Assembly: GCF_902506265.1 (NCBI RefSeq)
Contig: NZ_LR733556.1
Span: forward strand, 1,824,577 to 1,888,576
Direction of reading: 5' to 3'
Source of the DNA: Flavobacterium sp. 9AF
GTDB taxonomy: Bacteria; Bacteroidota; Bacteroidia; Flavobacteriales; Flavobacteriaceae
Length of the DNA stretch: 64,000 bases
The stretch's first letter is position 1; every line of letters starts with the position of its first letter. A model generated the notes under the pieces. That model was not told the DNA's origin and searched no databases. It saw only the letters and a program-made list of their open reading frames with translations. A program made the position numbers and the translations under genes. Below, piece by piece: positions 44,130 through 54,761 of the stretch.

Positions 44130-47006
44130 TTAAAATTCATATCGAACCGTAAAGTTCCAAGTTCTTCCTAAACCAAAGAAAGCATTGTTAGCATTTGCAA
44201 TTCCTTTATAAATATTTCCATTATCGTTAAATGTAGGGTTACTAGCAGCATTTGAATCATATGTTGAAGGATCAATGCTGTCTGCTTGATAACTTGTATT
44301 GGATTCGGAAATATATTTTCTATTAAATACATTATCAATATTTAAACGTAAATCCACAAAATTAGTTACGTTAATTCTAAATCTATACGAAGCAAAGGCA
44401 TCTACTACAGAGAAACTTGGTAGTCTTACAGGAGATTTAAAAGCAAATGTTTCACCATAGTAAATTGGGTCATATTTTTCTAAAGCTGGAGAAGAATACA
44501 TTTTGTCTGCATATTTTAAGTTAGAACCAAATCTGAAGTTTTTGAAAAACTCATAATCAACGCCTATAGAAGTCATAAGTTGAGGAGCACCTCCGATTTT
44601 TTGATTTTCAATTAACAAAATAGAAGGTTCGTTTAACTGTCCACTTGTATTAAGTGATAAATCTTGGAAAATAGCATTTGAACTATAATACCAATCTCCT
44701 AATGATAGGGTTCCATTTAAGATTAACCTTCGTACTGGTGCAGCTGTAAGATCTAATTCGATACCTCTATTGATTCTGTTGATGCCAGAAGTTGTTCCCC
44801 AGTTACCAAGTTCTGGAGTGTAATAGGGTGTTTCCGCATCTTTATGATCTGAAGAATAAGCACTTATATTTACACTTAAATTTCTTGATCTGAATCCGTA
44901 TCCCACTTCTATAGATTTGAATTTTTCATTTCTATAATTCGGGTTGATTTCATTATTTAATCCACTAAATACTGTTACAAAAACTGGAGGACGAGAAACA
45001 AATCCTGCATTTGCCCAAATATTATGTTTAGATGTGATATTAAAGTTGATTCCAAACTTTGCATTATATCCATCCATTGGTATTTCACTTGTTGATTCAC
45101 TTGTGTTATTGTCGATATCGTAATTCCCTGATCCAAGATTAGATTCAGCATAATTAGCTAAAGTATAATCGACTCTTTGAATAAATTGTCTATTGAATCC
45201 TCCTTGCGCCAAAAGGTTAAACTTCCAAATATCATATTCTATTTGTGCATAGGAACCTAAGTACGCTATTTTAGCATCATATTTATAATCAACAGGATTA
45301 GCTCCTAAGTTTTTCTTGGTGAAATCAAATAATGGTTCTGGTAAAGAAGTATTGTTTGTGTTAATTGCATACCAAATACCCGCTGGATTATTTGGAGCAT
45401 CAATATAATCTGTCGCATAAGCATCTCCACCAAACAAATCGTTTACAATTCGTGTTTTGTTATATATAGTTTTACGAGTATCTAAACCATAGTTCAATTT
45501 TAAATTATTTGTTAATTGTGTGCTTAAATTTAAAATTCCTCCATAAAAGGTTTGATTAGTTACTTCTGAAAGTAAGCTTATTCCAGAAGTTCTACTTACA
45601 AAACCTCCTCCTAAATCACCATCCCAAATAGAGTTTATAAATTGTCCATTATAGTTTTCATTTCGTGTTCTTACACCATAATAAGGTATGCTGGTAGGTT
45701 GTCCTGAATTAAAACTATAAATCGTATTTAAATCTACTTGCCCGTTTCCATCAACAAAATCTGACCATCCTAATCCTAAAATTCCTCCTGAAAAGTTAGT
45801 ATTACCACTTGTCCCTTTAGAACCGTATAATTTTGTAGATAACTGAGTTTTATCTGTAAAATTGATGTCCCATTGGAAAATTCCTAAAGGTTTGTGACCA
45901 AAATTTACTTTCGTTGCGTATTGTTCGTTATCTAAATATCCCCAATCACGGTTGTATTTGTAGTTTGGTTCACCGCTTCCGTTTCCTCTTCTTGCATAAG
46001 TAGCTAAAGAAATGTTAGAAATTCTTTGATTATGCCATTGAGGAGATCCAAAAGTTTTAAATTGGAAATCATGTTTTCCTTTTTTATAGCCTAAAGCTAA
46101 ATAATAAGAATAAGCTTCAAAATTTGTAGAATTGATATATCCATCTCCAGAAGTTGAACTGAATAAAACGTTAGCTGAAAATCCACTTTTTAATAATCCA
46201 GTAGCATAAGACCCAACAAATTTTCTATAGCCGTCATTTCCTGTTGCATTATACAAAAATCCACCTTTATCATAATTAGCATCTCTCAAAATCATGTTAA
46301 AAGTACCTGCAACAGATGAGTTTACTAATTTAGATGCTCCTAATCCTCTTTGTAACTGGATAGAAGAAGCTACATCATTCATTGAAGCAATATTAGCCCA
46401 ATCTACAATTCCTGCTTCTAAATCATAAACTGGAATACCATCAATCATTGGAGAAATATTGTTTTGTTCAAAACCTCTCACATTCATTCTTGTATCGCCA
46501 AAACCACCACCCACTCTAGAAGTATAAACACCTGGCATTTGGTTTGTCAATTCAATAAAATCTTTGTTAGAAATTTTTTCACGCATTTCATAATTTCTCA
46601 TTGTAGAAGAGGCAATAGGTGTCTTTCTATCTTTGATAACGTCGATACTTGAAGTAGTAACGACAATATCTCTTTCAGATACCGAATTTTCCTCTAAGAA
46701 AATAACCCCTAAATCTACCGTTGACTCATTTCCTTTTCCATAAAATGGAATAGATTTGGTAACAAAACCATTCATAGAAATTTCTACAGTTCCAAAAGTT
46801 TTTGTTGTTGTTAATAAGAATGTTCCATCGAAATCTACTGTAGCTTGTTCTACGGTTGTAGTACCTTCTGCAGTAATTGAAACTAATGCACCAAATAAGG
46901 TGAGTTTTTCTCTATCATCTTTAACGATTCCTTTAAATTTTGTTTGTGAGAAACCTTGAATAGAGATAAAAATTAAAAGTAGTAAATAGCAATAACCTTT
47001 TTTCAT
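44130..47006 (-). CDS. TonB-dependent outer-membrane receptor
   Basis: A 958-residue receptor. The ATG at 47006 (MKKGYCYLLLLIFISIQGFSQ, signal peptide) is chosen among three in-frame ATGs near 47030. Residues ~22-100 form a CarboxypepD_reg-like domain and ~120-250 the plug ('MPGVYTSRVGGGFGDTRMNVRGFEQNNISP' in parts). The rest is a 22-strand barrel ending in 'WNFTVRYEF', an aromatic C-terminus. TonB and proton-motive force drive import of a siderophore, vitamin or glycan. No SusD or sugar enzymes are adjacent, so the substrate is unknown. From recollected synteny it sits with the RHS genes in an insertion between bactofilin and the atp operon. Confidence 0.92.
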   Translation of the reverse strand: MKKGYCYLLLLIFISIQGFSQTKFKGIVKDDREKLTLFGALVSITAEGTTTVEQATVDFDGTFLLTTTKTFGTVEISMNGFVTKSIPFYGKGNESTVDLGVIFLEENSVSERDIVVTTSSIDVIKDRKTPIASSTMRNYEMREKISNKDFIELTNQMPGVYTSRVGGGFGDTRMNVRGFEQNNISPMIDGIPVYDLEAGIVDWANIASMNDVASSIQLQRGLGASKLVNSSVAGTFNMILRDANYDKGGFLYNATGNDGYRKFVGSYATGLLKSGFSANVLFSSTSGDGYINSTNFEAYSYYLALGYKKGKHDFQFKTFGSPQWHNQRISNISLATYARRGNGSGEPNYKYNRDWGYLDNEQYATKVNFGHKPLGIFQWDINFTDKTQLSTKLYGSKGTSGNTNFSGGILGLGWSDFVDGNGQVDLNTIYSFNSGQPTSIPYYGVRTRNENYNGQFINSIWDGDLGGGFVSRTSGISLLSEVTNQTFYGGILNLSTQLTNNLKLNYGLDTRKTIYNKTRIVNDLFGGDAYATDYIDAPNNPAGIWYAINTNNTSLPEPLFDFTKKNLGANPVDYKYDAKIAYLGSYAQIEYDIWKFNLLAQGGFNRQFIQRVDYTLANYAESNLGSGNYDIDNNTSESTSEIPMDGYNAKFGINFNITSKHNIWANAGFVSRPPVFVTVFSGLNNEINPNYRNEKFKSIEVGYGFRSRNLSVNISAYSSDHKDAETPYYTPELGNWGTTSGINRINRGIELDLTAAPVRRLILNGTLSLGDWYYSSNAIFQDLSLNTSGQLNEPSILLIENQKIGGAPQLMTSIGVDYEFFKNFRFGSNLKYADKMYSSPALEKYDPIYYGETFAFKSPVRLPSFSVVDAFASYRFRINVTNFVDLRLNIDNVFNRKYISESNTSYQADSIDPSTYDSNAASNPTFNDNGNIYKGIANANNAFFGLGRTWNFTVRYEF

Positions 47007-47306
47007 ATAACCCATTTTTAAAGAGCGCAAAGATTATTTATAAAAAAAGTTAAAAAAAAATTGCTTTTTTTAACAAAATAACATCTAACTGTTATATTTA
47101 TATTCTACAAGTTATATTTATGTTTTTTTAATGTTAATTTTTTTAATTAGTAGTATTAAAAATAGAGTTAAAAAAAGGAAAAATTAAATTTTAACTGTAT
47201 TTTTATAAAAAATTGAGAAAAATTAAGTTTTTATTAATTTTCTATATAAAAAGAAAAATCCCTCATTCAAAAGGGATTAAAATATAATTATTCATATAGA
47301 ATTACA
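47007..47306. other. AT-rich intergenic region
   Basis: About 300 bases between the TonB receptor and bactofilin with no gene. It contains the bactofilin terminator (47257-47278) and must hold the receptor promoter. A near match, AATCTTTG, lies just upstream of the receptor start, but there is no perfect TAnnTTTG. Two copies of a GTTATATTTAT-type stretch occur near 47092-47120. Confidence 0.5.
47257..47278 (-). terminator. Terminator after the bactofilin gene
   Basis: Stem AATCCCT (47257-47263) with AGGGATT (47272-47278) and an 8-base loop, followed by T residues on the minus strand. Confidence 0.6.
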
Positions 47307-47702
47307 CTATTTTTTTTCAGCTTTAGGTATTTCATTCGTTACTTTTTGTTGCGATTTCATTGTACAAGTAGCTTCAAAAGCAGCTCCAGATTCTACTGAT
47401 AATCTTCCTACTATTACTTCACCTTTTATTTTTGCTGTTGATTTTACTGTTAATAATTCGTCTACTTCTAATTTACCAGTATATTTACCTTCAACATCAA
47501 CATTTCTACATTTAATATCACCTTGAACTTCTCCTGTTGGACCAATAACTAATTTTCCACTAGATGTATAGTTCCCGATTAAAATACCATCTAATCTAAA
47601 ATCTTCTTTTGTTTCAATATCACCTTTTATGATTGTTCCTTGTACTATTCTATTGGTTTTACCTAAAGGGTTGCTCTCTGGTGTTTTATTTTTTTCAAAC
47701 AT
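47307..47702 (-). CDS. Bactofilin (polymer-forming cytoskeletal protein)
   Basis: A 131-residue protein. The central ~90 residues are regular short beta-turns rich in G, V and K (TIIKGDIETKEDFRLDG, GEVQGDIKCRNVDVEG) that build the right-handed beta-helix of bactofilins, which polymerise without nucleotides and localise envelope enzymes. Termini are short and charged. It lies 32 bases after porW/sprE on the same strand, an association I recall in other flavobacteria. Confidence 0.92.
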   Translation of the reverse strand: MFEKNKTPESNPLGKTNRIVQGTIIKGDIETKEDFRLDGILIGNYTSSGKLVIGPTGEVQGDIKCRNVDVEGKYTGKLEVDELLTVKSTAKIKGEVIVGRLSVESGAAFEATCTMKSQQKVTNEIPKAEKK

Positions 47703-47734
47703 AGTTCGTAGAGTTTGGGGGTTATGTATTTGTT

Positions 47735-50344
47735 TTATTTAATCCATTCTTGCAATTTCTTCTTTATTTGTATAATTTTATAGTCATCCGAAGAAATAAT
47801 GTAAACATTATCTTTAATTTTATATTCTTTATATTCTTGTAACACGCTTAAGGTTGCTCGTGCTACTTCCTCAGTTATAAAACCATGTATTACAACAAAA
47901 TCTTCTTCTAAAGTATAGATGTCATTTGATAATTTTAAATCATCATTTCTTCTGTCTTCTAAATATTTCTTTAGTTTATCAAAGAGCTTTTGTTTGCTTT
48001 CAGTTTCTTCAGGAAACTTTTTTGGAAAAACTAATTTCCATGTACTTGTTTCAGAAGTAGCAAAATCCATCGCTTCTAAACTTGGAATATGTTTTGAAAG
48101 CAAGCCTTCTGCTTCTTTTCCTTCTTCAGTATTAGGATAAGTTAAAGCTACATAATTTAATATTTTTTTATATTCTTCTACTCCTTTTAACCTTCCAACC
48201 ACATTGGCTTTTAACATTTCAAATTTAGGCAAAGACTCTTCTCCAACATATTGATCCATTTTTTCTTGCACCTCAATATAAACTTCTCTAAGTTCATTTT
48301 GAGCATATCTTTTATACAATTTATTGAAAACCACTTCTGGTCTAGATTCATCATCATCTACATTTAGCGATGGATTTAATAGAATTTGTGCGTATCTACT
48401 ATCTGGATATTCTGTAATGATCTGATTTTTATAGATTTCTGCTTTATTTCTATCTAATATTTCATATATTTTAAATAAATTATATTTTGCTGGAAGTACT
48501 AATCTTTCTTCGGGATTATTCTTTAGCAATTGCTCTAATCTTTTAGCTGCTAATTCATATTCTTTAAATTTTTCCTTATAAATAAGTCCCAGTTGATAAT
48601 AGGCATAATTTCTATCCTTTACTAGTGTATCTATTTCAGTCTTTCTAGTTGGTAATTTTGACAAATAAAAAGAAACATCATATTCAGGCTTTGCATTAAT
48701 AGCATTTATGGAATCTTTTTTAGCTATATTTTCATTATCTTGATTGTCCTCATCATCAATAAAAGAAGTGCTGTTTTTAGCCTCAGATAATTTCCAATTG
48801 TCTTTCAGTTTTCTATTTCCCCATTTGTTTTGAAAATCTTTTTTCCCATAAGCTACGGTAACTGGATTATAAAAATAAAAAGTGCTTTGTTGTTCATCTA
48901 TTGCAGATGGAGGAAGATTTCCCGGAGGCAAATTGCTAAAATTATTAGGTAAACTATTTTGAATTTTAGTTTTAGCTAAATTTTCTTGTTTAATAGCCTC
49001 TTTCTCTGCTTTTTCTGATTCAATTTTAGCTTGAATGGAATCCGCAATTTTAATTTTTTTAATATGTTCTTCGAAGAATTTTTTTCTTTCAAGTTCACCC
49101 ATATGCACTAAAGATAAAATACTATCATTATCATGAGCAATGGTTTCATACTTTATAACATCTTCTAAGTTATCTCTTTTTTTCTTAATTTTTCGATATT
49201 CTTTAGTTCTATTATCCATTTGAATCAAAGTACTATCGTAGTATTGTCCTGCTGTTTTATATTCGGCTTTTTTAAAATAAATTTCTCCGATATTCCTATA
49301 ATTTGAAGCAGCTAAATACCTGTCTTGTGTAACTGCTCTCAATGATTTATTATACCATTTTTTTGCCGTTGAATCTATTTCTTGTTTATCATAAAATATA
49401 CCCATCTGATGATACAAAACATCCAAGAAGGGTCTATTCTCTCTATCTTCAATTAACTTATTAAATTTTTCTGTAAACAATAAAGTGTCTCCATTTTTGT
49501 AATCAAATTGCATGGCCTGTTTTGCATGAGCTTGAATAACGTATCTTCTAGGTGCTTTTCTATTCATATCGATTACTTCTTGAAAAGCAGTATAAGCACT
49601 GTCATTATATTCCATTGATTCATAAAGTTGACCTAAAATAAAACTATATCTAGCTTTTTCTTCTTTATTTTTAGTCTCACTTTTAGCGATCTTTATAGTT
49701 GCTATCGCACTATCTTTGGCACCAATATTCATATATGCTTCTGTTAACATGGCGTTAGCATCTGCTATATCTTGACCATCAATCTTCTCTTCTTCTAATA
49801 ATTTTTTTAGATTTTTTATTGCAGTTTCTTCATTTTCAAGTCTAATATTCACTTTTTCTCTCCATACTTTAGCATGATAAATTTTATCGCTTGTAGGGTA
49901 TTTGTAAAGAATATAATTAAAAGCTTCTAATGAAGGTAAAAATCTGTTATCATAGTATCTGGCTTTTCCAAGTAAAAGGTAAGCTTCATCCATTTGTGGG
50001 TTTTTTTCTTTACCTTTAATATTCATGGAATGCTTTTGGATTGCTTTTACCGCTTTTTCTTCAGCTCTTTCAAAATTTGGATTTTTTTTATCACCAGGCA
50101 TCATATCTTCTTCTTGAACTGGCATCCTTTCTATTGGTAAAATTTCCCAAAAATTGTCTTTATATGTAGTAACTAATTCTGCTTTACCTGCATCTAAAGC
50201 CAAATTACCATTATATAAAATATTATATTCTGTGGTAACAGCATGAAAATTTCTATTGATAAACTTGTCTTTCTTAACGGAACAGGCTATAAGAAAAAAA
50301 AGAAAACCAATTATAAGCGTATATTTAAGTATATTTTTTTTCAA
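47735..50344 (-). CDS. porW: Type IX secretion/gliding lipoprotein PorW/SprE
   Basis: An 869-residue lipoprotein with the lipobox FLIAC (Cys ~21). The N-terminal half contains TPR repeats (DEAYLLLGKARYYDNRFLPSLEAFNYIL in parts; YSFILGQLYESMEYNDSAYTAF). The middle has the segment 'YNPVTVAYGKKDFQNKWGNRKLKDNW', and the C-terminal part again has TPR-like helices. This matches SprE of Flavobacterium johnsoniae and PorW of Porphyromonas gingivalis, outer-membrane components needed for type IX secretion and gliding. It supports the presence of a working type IX system, which the sorting-domain protein at 43507-43974 would use. Confidence 0.92.
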   Translation of the reverse strand: MKKNILKYTLIIGFLFFLIACSVKKDKFINRNFHAVTTEYNILYNGNLALDAGKAELVTTYKDNFWEILPIERMPVQEEDMMPGDKKNPNFERAEEKAVKAIQKHSMNIKGKEKNPQMDEAYLLLGKARYYDNRFLPSLEAFNYILYKYPTSDKIYHAKVWREKVNIRLENEETAIKNLKKLLEEEKIDGQDIADANAMLTEAYMNIGAKDSAIATIKIAKSETKNKEEKARYSFILGQLYESMEYNDSAYTAFQEVIDMNRKAPRRYVIQAHAKQAMQFDYKNGDTLLFTEKFNKLIEDRENRPFLDVLYHQMGIFYDKQEIDSTAKKWYNKSLRAVTQDRYLAASNYRNIGEIYFKKAEYKTAGQYYDSTLIQMDNRTKEYRKIKKKRDNLEDVIKYETIAHDNDSILSLVHMGELERKKFFEEHIKKIKIADSIQAKIESEKAEKEAIKQENLAKTKIQNSLPNNFSNLPPGNLPPSAIDEQQSTFYFYNPVTVAYGKKDFQNKWGNRKLKDNWKLSEAKNSTSFIDDEDNQDNENIAKKDSINAINAKPEYDVSFYLSKLPTRKTEIDTLVKDRNYAYYQLGLIYKEKFKEYELAAKRLEQLLKNNPEERLVLPAKYNLFKIYEILDRNKAEIYKNQIITEYPDSRYAQILLNPSLNVDDDESRPEVVFNKLYKRYAQNELREVYIEVQEKMDQYVGEESLPKFEMLKANVVGRLKGVEEYKKILNYVALTYPNTEEGKEAEGLLSKHIPSLEAMDFATSETSTWKLVFPKKFPEETESKQKLFDKLKKYLEDRRNDDLKLSNDIYTLEEDFVVIHGFITEEVARATLSVLQEYKEYKIKDNVYIISSDDYKIIQIKKKLQEWIK

Positions 50345-50451
50345 GATAAAAAAGCTTTATTTCTTTAACTGTATTTTTCTCTTTTTAGTATAAAGAATGG
50401 TAAAAATACACTTCTTTTTTTGATGTAAAAAAAAACCTAGCCTTTTTTACC

Positions 50452-51117
50452 TTAATCTTGAATACTTTTTAGCTCTTTTATCGCTTTAAATGCAATATCT
50501 ATTTGATTATCACTAACGATTATGGTAAATTCATTAGTAGTAGAAATAACCTCATGTATAATAATACCTTCCCAAGCTAATCTTTGAAAAATATAGTAAT
50601 ACACTCCGGGTACTGATACATTTTCTTGAGGTAACTTAACTGTAATTGAAGATAAATTTTCTATTTTATGAGTGATCTTCTCTGTTTTTAATAAATCTGC
50701 AACTAAATAAGCAGCAGACGTACTAATGATTATATTGGATTCATTTACCCCTCTAGAAGAAGTATAAAAAACATCCGATTCTTTATTAATTTCTGATAAT
50801 AACTTAGCTTGATTGTCTAATAAAGTCTCCGAAATTGTAAATGCATAATCAGTTAAAGAAGAACGAACTGTAATTTCACCCGTATTTTTTAAAACGCGAG
50901 AAATTTTATGATTAATTTTAAAATCCAATTCTTCAGAAAGTCTTTTTAAAGACATAACAACCGCTCCTTGTTTCACATCTTTTCCTAATTCCTTTTCTAA
51001 ATAGGGCATCATTATTCTAGATAATGAAGTAAGATTAATAATCCCTTGAGACAAGGAATTTAATAAGAATGGTTTAGATTTAATATATTGTTCTACAACG
51101 GAAGAAATAGTTTTCAT
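50452..51117 (-). CDS. ACT-like domain protein (aspartate-kinase-related annotation)
   Basis: A 221-residue cytoplasmic protein. The N-terminal ~80 residues are helical (SLSQGIINLTSLSRIMMPYL). The C-terminal ~60 residues look like an ACT domain (VPGVYYYIFQRLAWEGIIIHEVIS followed by EFTIIVSDNQIDIAFKAI, in parts). Relatives are sometimes named aspartate kinase, but the kinase domain is absent. It probably binds a small ligand such as an amino acid. A TAnnTTTG box lies 15 bases upstream. Confidence 0.75.
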   Translation of the reverse strand: MKTISSVVEQYIKSKPFLLNSLSQGIINLTSLSRIMMPYLEKELGKDVKQGAVVMSLKRLSEELDFKINHKISRVLKNTGEITVRSSLTDYAFTISETLLDNQAKLLSEINKESDVFYTSSRGVNESNIIISTSAAYLVADLLKTEKITHKIENLSSITVKLPQENVSVPGVYYYIFQRLAWEGIIIHEVISTTNEFTIIVSDNQIDIAFKAIKELKSIQD

Positions 51118-51132
51118 TTGTCTTATTTTTTA

Positions 51133-51140
51133 CAAATATA
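51133..51140 (-). promoter_or_regulatory. -7 promoter box TATATTTG of the ACT-like gene
   Basis: The minus strand reads TATATTTG 15 bases before the ATG at 51117. Confidence 0.55.
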
Positions 51141-51170
51141 ATAAAAAACACAAAATGTTATATTTATAAC

Positions 51171-51530
51171 TTAAAAATAATAAAAAGCTTCTTCTATGTG
51201 TTCTATTACAAATTCGGAATTTTCTCTGTGAATGGCAACAATGTCAAAACGAATAGTAACATCCATATCATGAGAAATTACATATTCATTTATTGCTTTT
51301 ACTAATAATTGAATCTTTTTTGGTTTTACAAAGTCTTGAGGCAAACCAAAATCTAAACTAGATCTCGTTTTTACTTCAATTACAGCTAAAATACTCTCTT
51401 TTTTTGCAATAATATCAATTTCGGCTTTATCATATCTCCAATTGGTTTCTAAAATTTCATATCCATTGGCTTCCAAAAATGCTACAGCTTTTTCTTCACC
51501 TAATTTACCTAATTCGTTGTGTTCTGCCAT
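51171..51530 (-). CDS. yraN: YraN/UPF0102 family endonuclease-like protein
   Basis: A 119-residue protein of the restriction-endonuclease-like fold. The family pattern is present: 'GEEKAVAFLEANGYEILETN', the acidic residues in 'KAEIDIIAKK' and the E-x-K in 'LAVIEVKTRSS'. Length is normal. The cellular role is not established; a role in DNA processing or Holliday-junction metabolism has been suggested for the family. Confidence 0.92.
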   Translation of the reverse strand: MAEHNELGKLGEEKAVAFLEANGYEILETNWRYDKAEIDIIAKKESILAVIEVKTRSSLDFGLPQDFVKPKKIQLLVKAINEYVISHDMDVTIRFDIVAIHRENSEFVIEHIEEAFYYF

Positions 51531-51584
51531 GTTAAAAATTCCAAAAAATAAATTCCAAATCCCAAAAAATAAAAAAATTATAAA

Positions 51585-52547
51585 TTAATTATTAAATTTC
51601 AATTTGATTTCATTTTCGTTGACTTCAAATTCAACTTGGCTTCCTAAAATTAAGGTACGATTATCTTTTTGATGACCTGCACAAAATTCAAAAGCGATTG
51701 GAATTTGATATTCTTTTGCTATCGCTGTAATGATTTGCACCTCATTTTGTCCAAAAGGGATTTCATTATCGTGCATGTCTCTCATACTACCTACAATGAT
51801 TCCTTTAGCCTTTTCAAAATAACCATTACGTTTCAAATTATACATCATACGATCCACATGATATAGATATTCGTCCAAATCCTCAATAAAAAGAATCTTT
51901 CCCTCGGTACAAATTGAAGAAACAGAACCTAGCAAACTATATAATATGGAAATATTTCCTCCGACCAGCTCTCCTTTAGCCTTTGCTTTAACATCATACG
52001 ATTTGGAAGGAATTATATATTCAATTTTTTTACCAAATAAAGCATCTTTCAATGTTTGTTTTACATTTTCTGGAGCATTTGGAACCGTAAAAGGCATAAT
52101 AGAATGCAAGGTAGCTATTCCTAATGTATTTAAATGACTATGCAAAACCGTAACATCGCTAAAACCCATAATCCATTTTGGTTTCTCCGAAAACTTAGAA
52201 AAATCTAACAAATCGATGATTCGAACGGTACCATATCCACCTCTTGCACACCATATTGCCTTAATATTGTCATCATCCATCATTTTTTGCAAATCAGCAG
52301 CACGCTCGACATCAGTCCCTCCTAACTGACAACTATCTAAACCTATAGTTCTACCTAATTTTACTTTTAATCCCCAAGATTCTAAAAGTTCAATGGCTGG
52401 TTTCGCTTCCTCTGGCATAAATTTTCTAGCAGTACACACAATGGCAACGGTATCGCCTTGCTTTAAATAAGGTGGAATTTTCATTTTTTCTTGAGAATAA
52501 GTGTTTAAAATGATTAATATTAATATAATGCAACTGTAAAACTTCAT
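51585..52547 (-). CDS. LD-carboxypeptidase (peptidase S66, LdcA-like), probably exported
   Basis: A 320-residue peptidase that removes the terminal D-Ala from murein tetrapeptides during recycling. Catalytic residues are visible: Ser130 in 'MGFSDVTVL', Glu in 'LFIEDLDEYLYHV' and His in 'FCAGHQKDNRTL'. The first ~19 residues (MKFYSCIILILIILNTYSQ) look like a signal peptide, whereas E. coli LdcA is cytoplasmic. An internal ATG at codon 22 (MKIPPYL) would give a cytoplasmic form. The gene is divergent from metG and both promoters lie in the 124-base spacer. Confidence 0.92.
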   Translation of the reverse strand: MKFYSCIILILIILNTYSQEKMKIPPYLKQGDTVAIVCTARKFMPEEAKPAIELLESWGLKVKLGRTIGLDSCQLGGTDVERAADLQKMMDDDNIKAIWCARGGYGTVRIIDLLDFSKFSEKPKWIMGFSDVTVLHSHLNTLGIATLHSIMPFTVPNAPENVKQTLKDALFGKKIEYIIPSKSYDVKAKAKGELVGGNISILYSLLGSVSSICTEGKILFIEDLDEYLYHVDRMMYNLKRNGYFEKAKGIIVGSMRDMHDNEIPFGQNEVQIITAIAKEYQIPIAFEFCAGHQKDNRTLILGSQVEFEVNENEIKLKFNN

Positions 52548-52567
52548 ATTTTGTAAAAGTTTACTTC

Positions 52568-52575
52568 AAAAATAC
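52568..52575 (-). promoter_or_regulatory. -7 promoter box TATTTTTG of the LD-carboxypeptidase gene
   Basis: The minus strand reads TATTTTTG (TAnnTTTG) 20 bases before the ATG at 52547. Confidence 0.5.
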
Positions 52576-52618
52576 ATAAAATAACACACAAAAATTCGTC
52601 AAATCATTCCTAAAGGAT

Positions 52619-52626
52619 TATTTTTG
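52619..52626 (+). promoter_or_regulatory. -7 promoter box TATTTTTG of metG
   Basis: The plus strand reads TATTTTTG 45 bases before the metG ATG at 52672. It rules in the downstream ATG, because the in-frame start at 52624 overlaps the box. Confidence 0.5.
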
Positions 52627-52671
52627 CATGTTTTTCTGAATCTTTATTCAGAATTTAAAATTTATCATATT

Positions 52672-54735
52672 ATGTTAGAAAATCCGAAGAGATATACCAT
52701 AACTGCTGCATTACCTTATACTAATGGTCCTATACATATTGGTCACTTAGCAGGTGTGTATGTGCCCAGTGATATTTATGCTAGATATTTACGTTTGCAA
52801 GGAAAAGATGTCGTTTTTGTTTGTGGAAGCGATGAACATGGTGTCGCAATATCAATGAAAGCAAAGAAAGAAGGAATTACACCCCAAGAGGTAATTGATA
52901 AATATGATGGTATTATTCGACAGTCATTTATTGATTTTGGAATTACTTTTGACAACTATTCTAGAACCTCAGCACCAATTCATCATGACACGGCTCAGGA
53001 TTTTTTTAAAAAATTATATCAAGAAGGGAAGTTTATCGAACAAACTACCGAACAATTATATGATGCTAAAGCAGATCAGTTTTTAGCCGATCGTTTTGTA
53101 ACAGGAACTTGTCCGAAATGTGAAAACCCAGAAGCTTATGGAGACCAATGTGAACGTTGTGGTTCTTCATTAAATGCTACCGATTTAATTAATCCTAAAT
53201 CGACCATTACAGGTGAAACTCCCATTTTAAAATCTACAAAGCATTGGTTTTTACCTTTAAATGAATATGATGTGTTTTTAAGAGAATGGGTTTTAGAAGG
53301 TCATAAAAACGATTGGAAACCAAATGTATACGGTCAAGTAAAATCTTGGGTTGATGGTGGTTTAGAACCAAGAGCCGTAACTCGAGATTTAGATTGGGGA
53401 ATAGATGTTCCTGTAGAAGGAGCTGAAGGAAAAAAACTATACGTTTGGTTTGATGCGCCTATCGGTTATATTTCTGCAACCAAAGAATGGGCTGCAAGAG
53501 AAGGTAAAGATTGGGAACCATATTGGAAAGATAAGGAAACTAAACTCGTTCATTTTATAGGAAAAGACAACATCGTTTTTCATTGTATTATTTTCCCAGT
53601 AATGCTTAAAGCGGAAGGAAGCTATATTTTACCAGATAATGTTCCGGCCAATGAGTTCTTAAATTTAGAAGGAAACAAATTGTCAACTTCAAAAAACTGG
53701 GCGGTTTGGTTGCATGAATATTTACAAGATTTTCCAGACAAACAAGATGTATTGCGTTATGCATTAACTGCTAATGCTCCAGAAAGTCAAGATAATGATT
53801 TTACTTGGAAAAATTTTCAAGCGAGAAACAATAACGAATTAGCGGCAATTTTTGGCAACTTCATCAATCGTGTGGTGGTGTTAACCAATAAATATTATGA
53901 TGGCATAGTTCCGACTCCAAATGAATTTACTGAAGTAGATGAACAAACATTGACAGAATTAAAAGCCTATCCGGCAGTGATTGCTAGTTCTATTGAACGT
54001 TTTCGTTTTAGAGAAGCTTTAGGTGAGGTTATGAATGCAGCGCGTTTAGGGAATAAATATTTAGCGGACGAAGAACCTTGGAAAATGGTAAAAGAAAATC
54101 CTGAAAGAGTGAAAACACAAATGTATGTAGCATTACAAATTGCTACTGCTTTGCAAACCTTATGTGAACCTTTCTTGCCTTTTACATCTAATAAATTAAA
54201 AACAATTCTGAATACAAGTACGTTAGATATTAATTGGAATACCATTAGTAAAAAAACAGATTTACTTCCTGATGGGCATACCATTGGTCAAGCCGAAATT
54301 TTATTTGCTCAAATTGAAGATACAGAAATACAAAAACAGTTGGACAAATTAGAAGCTTCAAAAAAAGCGAATCAAATAGCGAATGCTAAAGCAGAGCCAC
54401 AAAAAGAAGTGGTTACATTTGATGATTTTACAAAACTCGATATTCGAGTAGGAACAATTATTGATGCAGAAAAAATGCCTAAAGCGAATAAATTATTAAT
54501 TTTAAAAGTAGATACAGGTATTGATGTAAGAACGATTGTGTCTGGAATTGCAGAACATTTTACTCCAGAAGAGGTTGTGGGTAAAAGAGTAACTGTTTTA
54601 GCCAACTTAGCGCCAAGAGCATTACGAGGCGTAGAAAGTGCAGGTATGATTTTAATGACTAATAATGCAGAAGGGAAATTAGTTTTTGTAAATCCTGATG
54701 CTGAAGGTGTTTTAAATGGTGCTTTGATAAGTTAA
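52672..54735 (+). CDS. metG: Methionyl-tRNA synthetase
   Basis: A 687-residue class I aminoacyl-tRNA synthetase that charges tRNA-Met. The ATG at 52672 gives the usual start [19 protein letters not shown]; a longer frame begins at 52624. It has the HIGH motif 'PIHIGHLAG', a zinc knuckle '[18 protein letters not shown]', a KMSKS-type loop 'NKLSTSKNW' and an anticodon-binding helical domain. After a Lys/Ala linker it has a C-terminal Trbp111-like tRNA-binding domain ('[18 protein letters not shown]'). Length and domains are complete. It is the only core gene on the plus strand at this end and converges with the lanthipeptide cluster. Confidence 0.98.
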   Translation: MLENPKRYTITAALPYTNGPIHIGHLAGVYVPSDIYARYLRLQGKDVVFVCGSDEHGVAISMKAKKEGITPQEVIDKYDGIIRQSFIDFGITFDNYSRTSAPIHHDTAQDFFKKLYQEGKFIEQTTEQLYDAKADQFLADRFVTGTCPKCENPEAYGDQCERCGSSLNATDLINPKSTITGETPILKSTKHWFLPLNEYDVFLREWVLEGHKNDWKPNVYGQVKSWVDGGLEPRAVTRDLDWGIDVPVEGAEGKKLYVWFDAPIGYISATKEWAAREGKDWEPYWKDKETKLVHFIGKDNIVFHCIIFPVMLKAEGSYILPDNVPANEFLNLEGNKLSTSKNWAVWLHEYLQDFPDKQDVLRYALTANAPESQDNDFTWKNFQARNNNELAAIFGNFINRVVVLTNKYYDGIVPTPNEFTEVDEQTLTELKAYPAVIASSIERFRFREALGEVMNAARLGNKYLADEEPWKMVKENPERVKTQMYVALQIATALQTLCEPFLPFTSNKLKTILNTSTLDINWNTISKKTDLLPDGHTIGQAEILFAQIEDTEIQKQLDKLEASKKANQIANAKAEPQKEVVTFDDFTKLDIRVGTIIDAEKMPKANKLLILKVDTGIDVRTIVSGIAEHFTPEEVVGKRVTVLANLAPRALRGVESAGMILMTNNAEGKLVFVNPDAEGVLNGALIS

Positions 54736-54761
54736 GTAAACACTTTATATATAAAACAAAA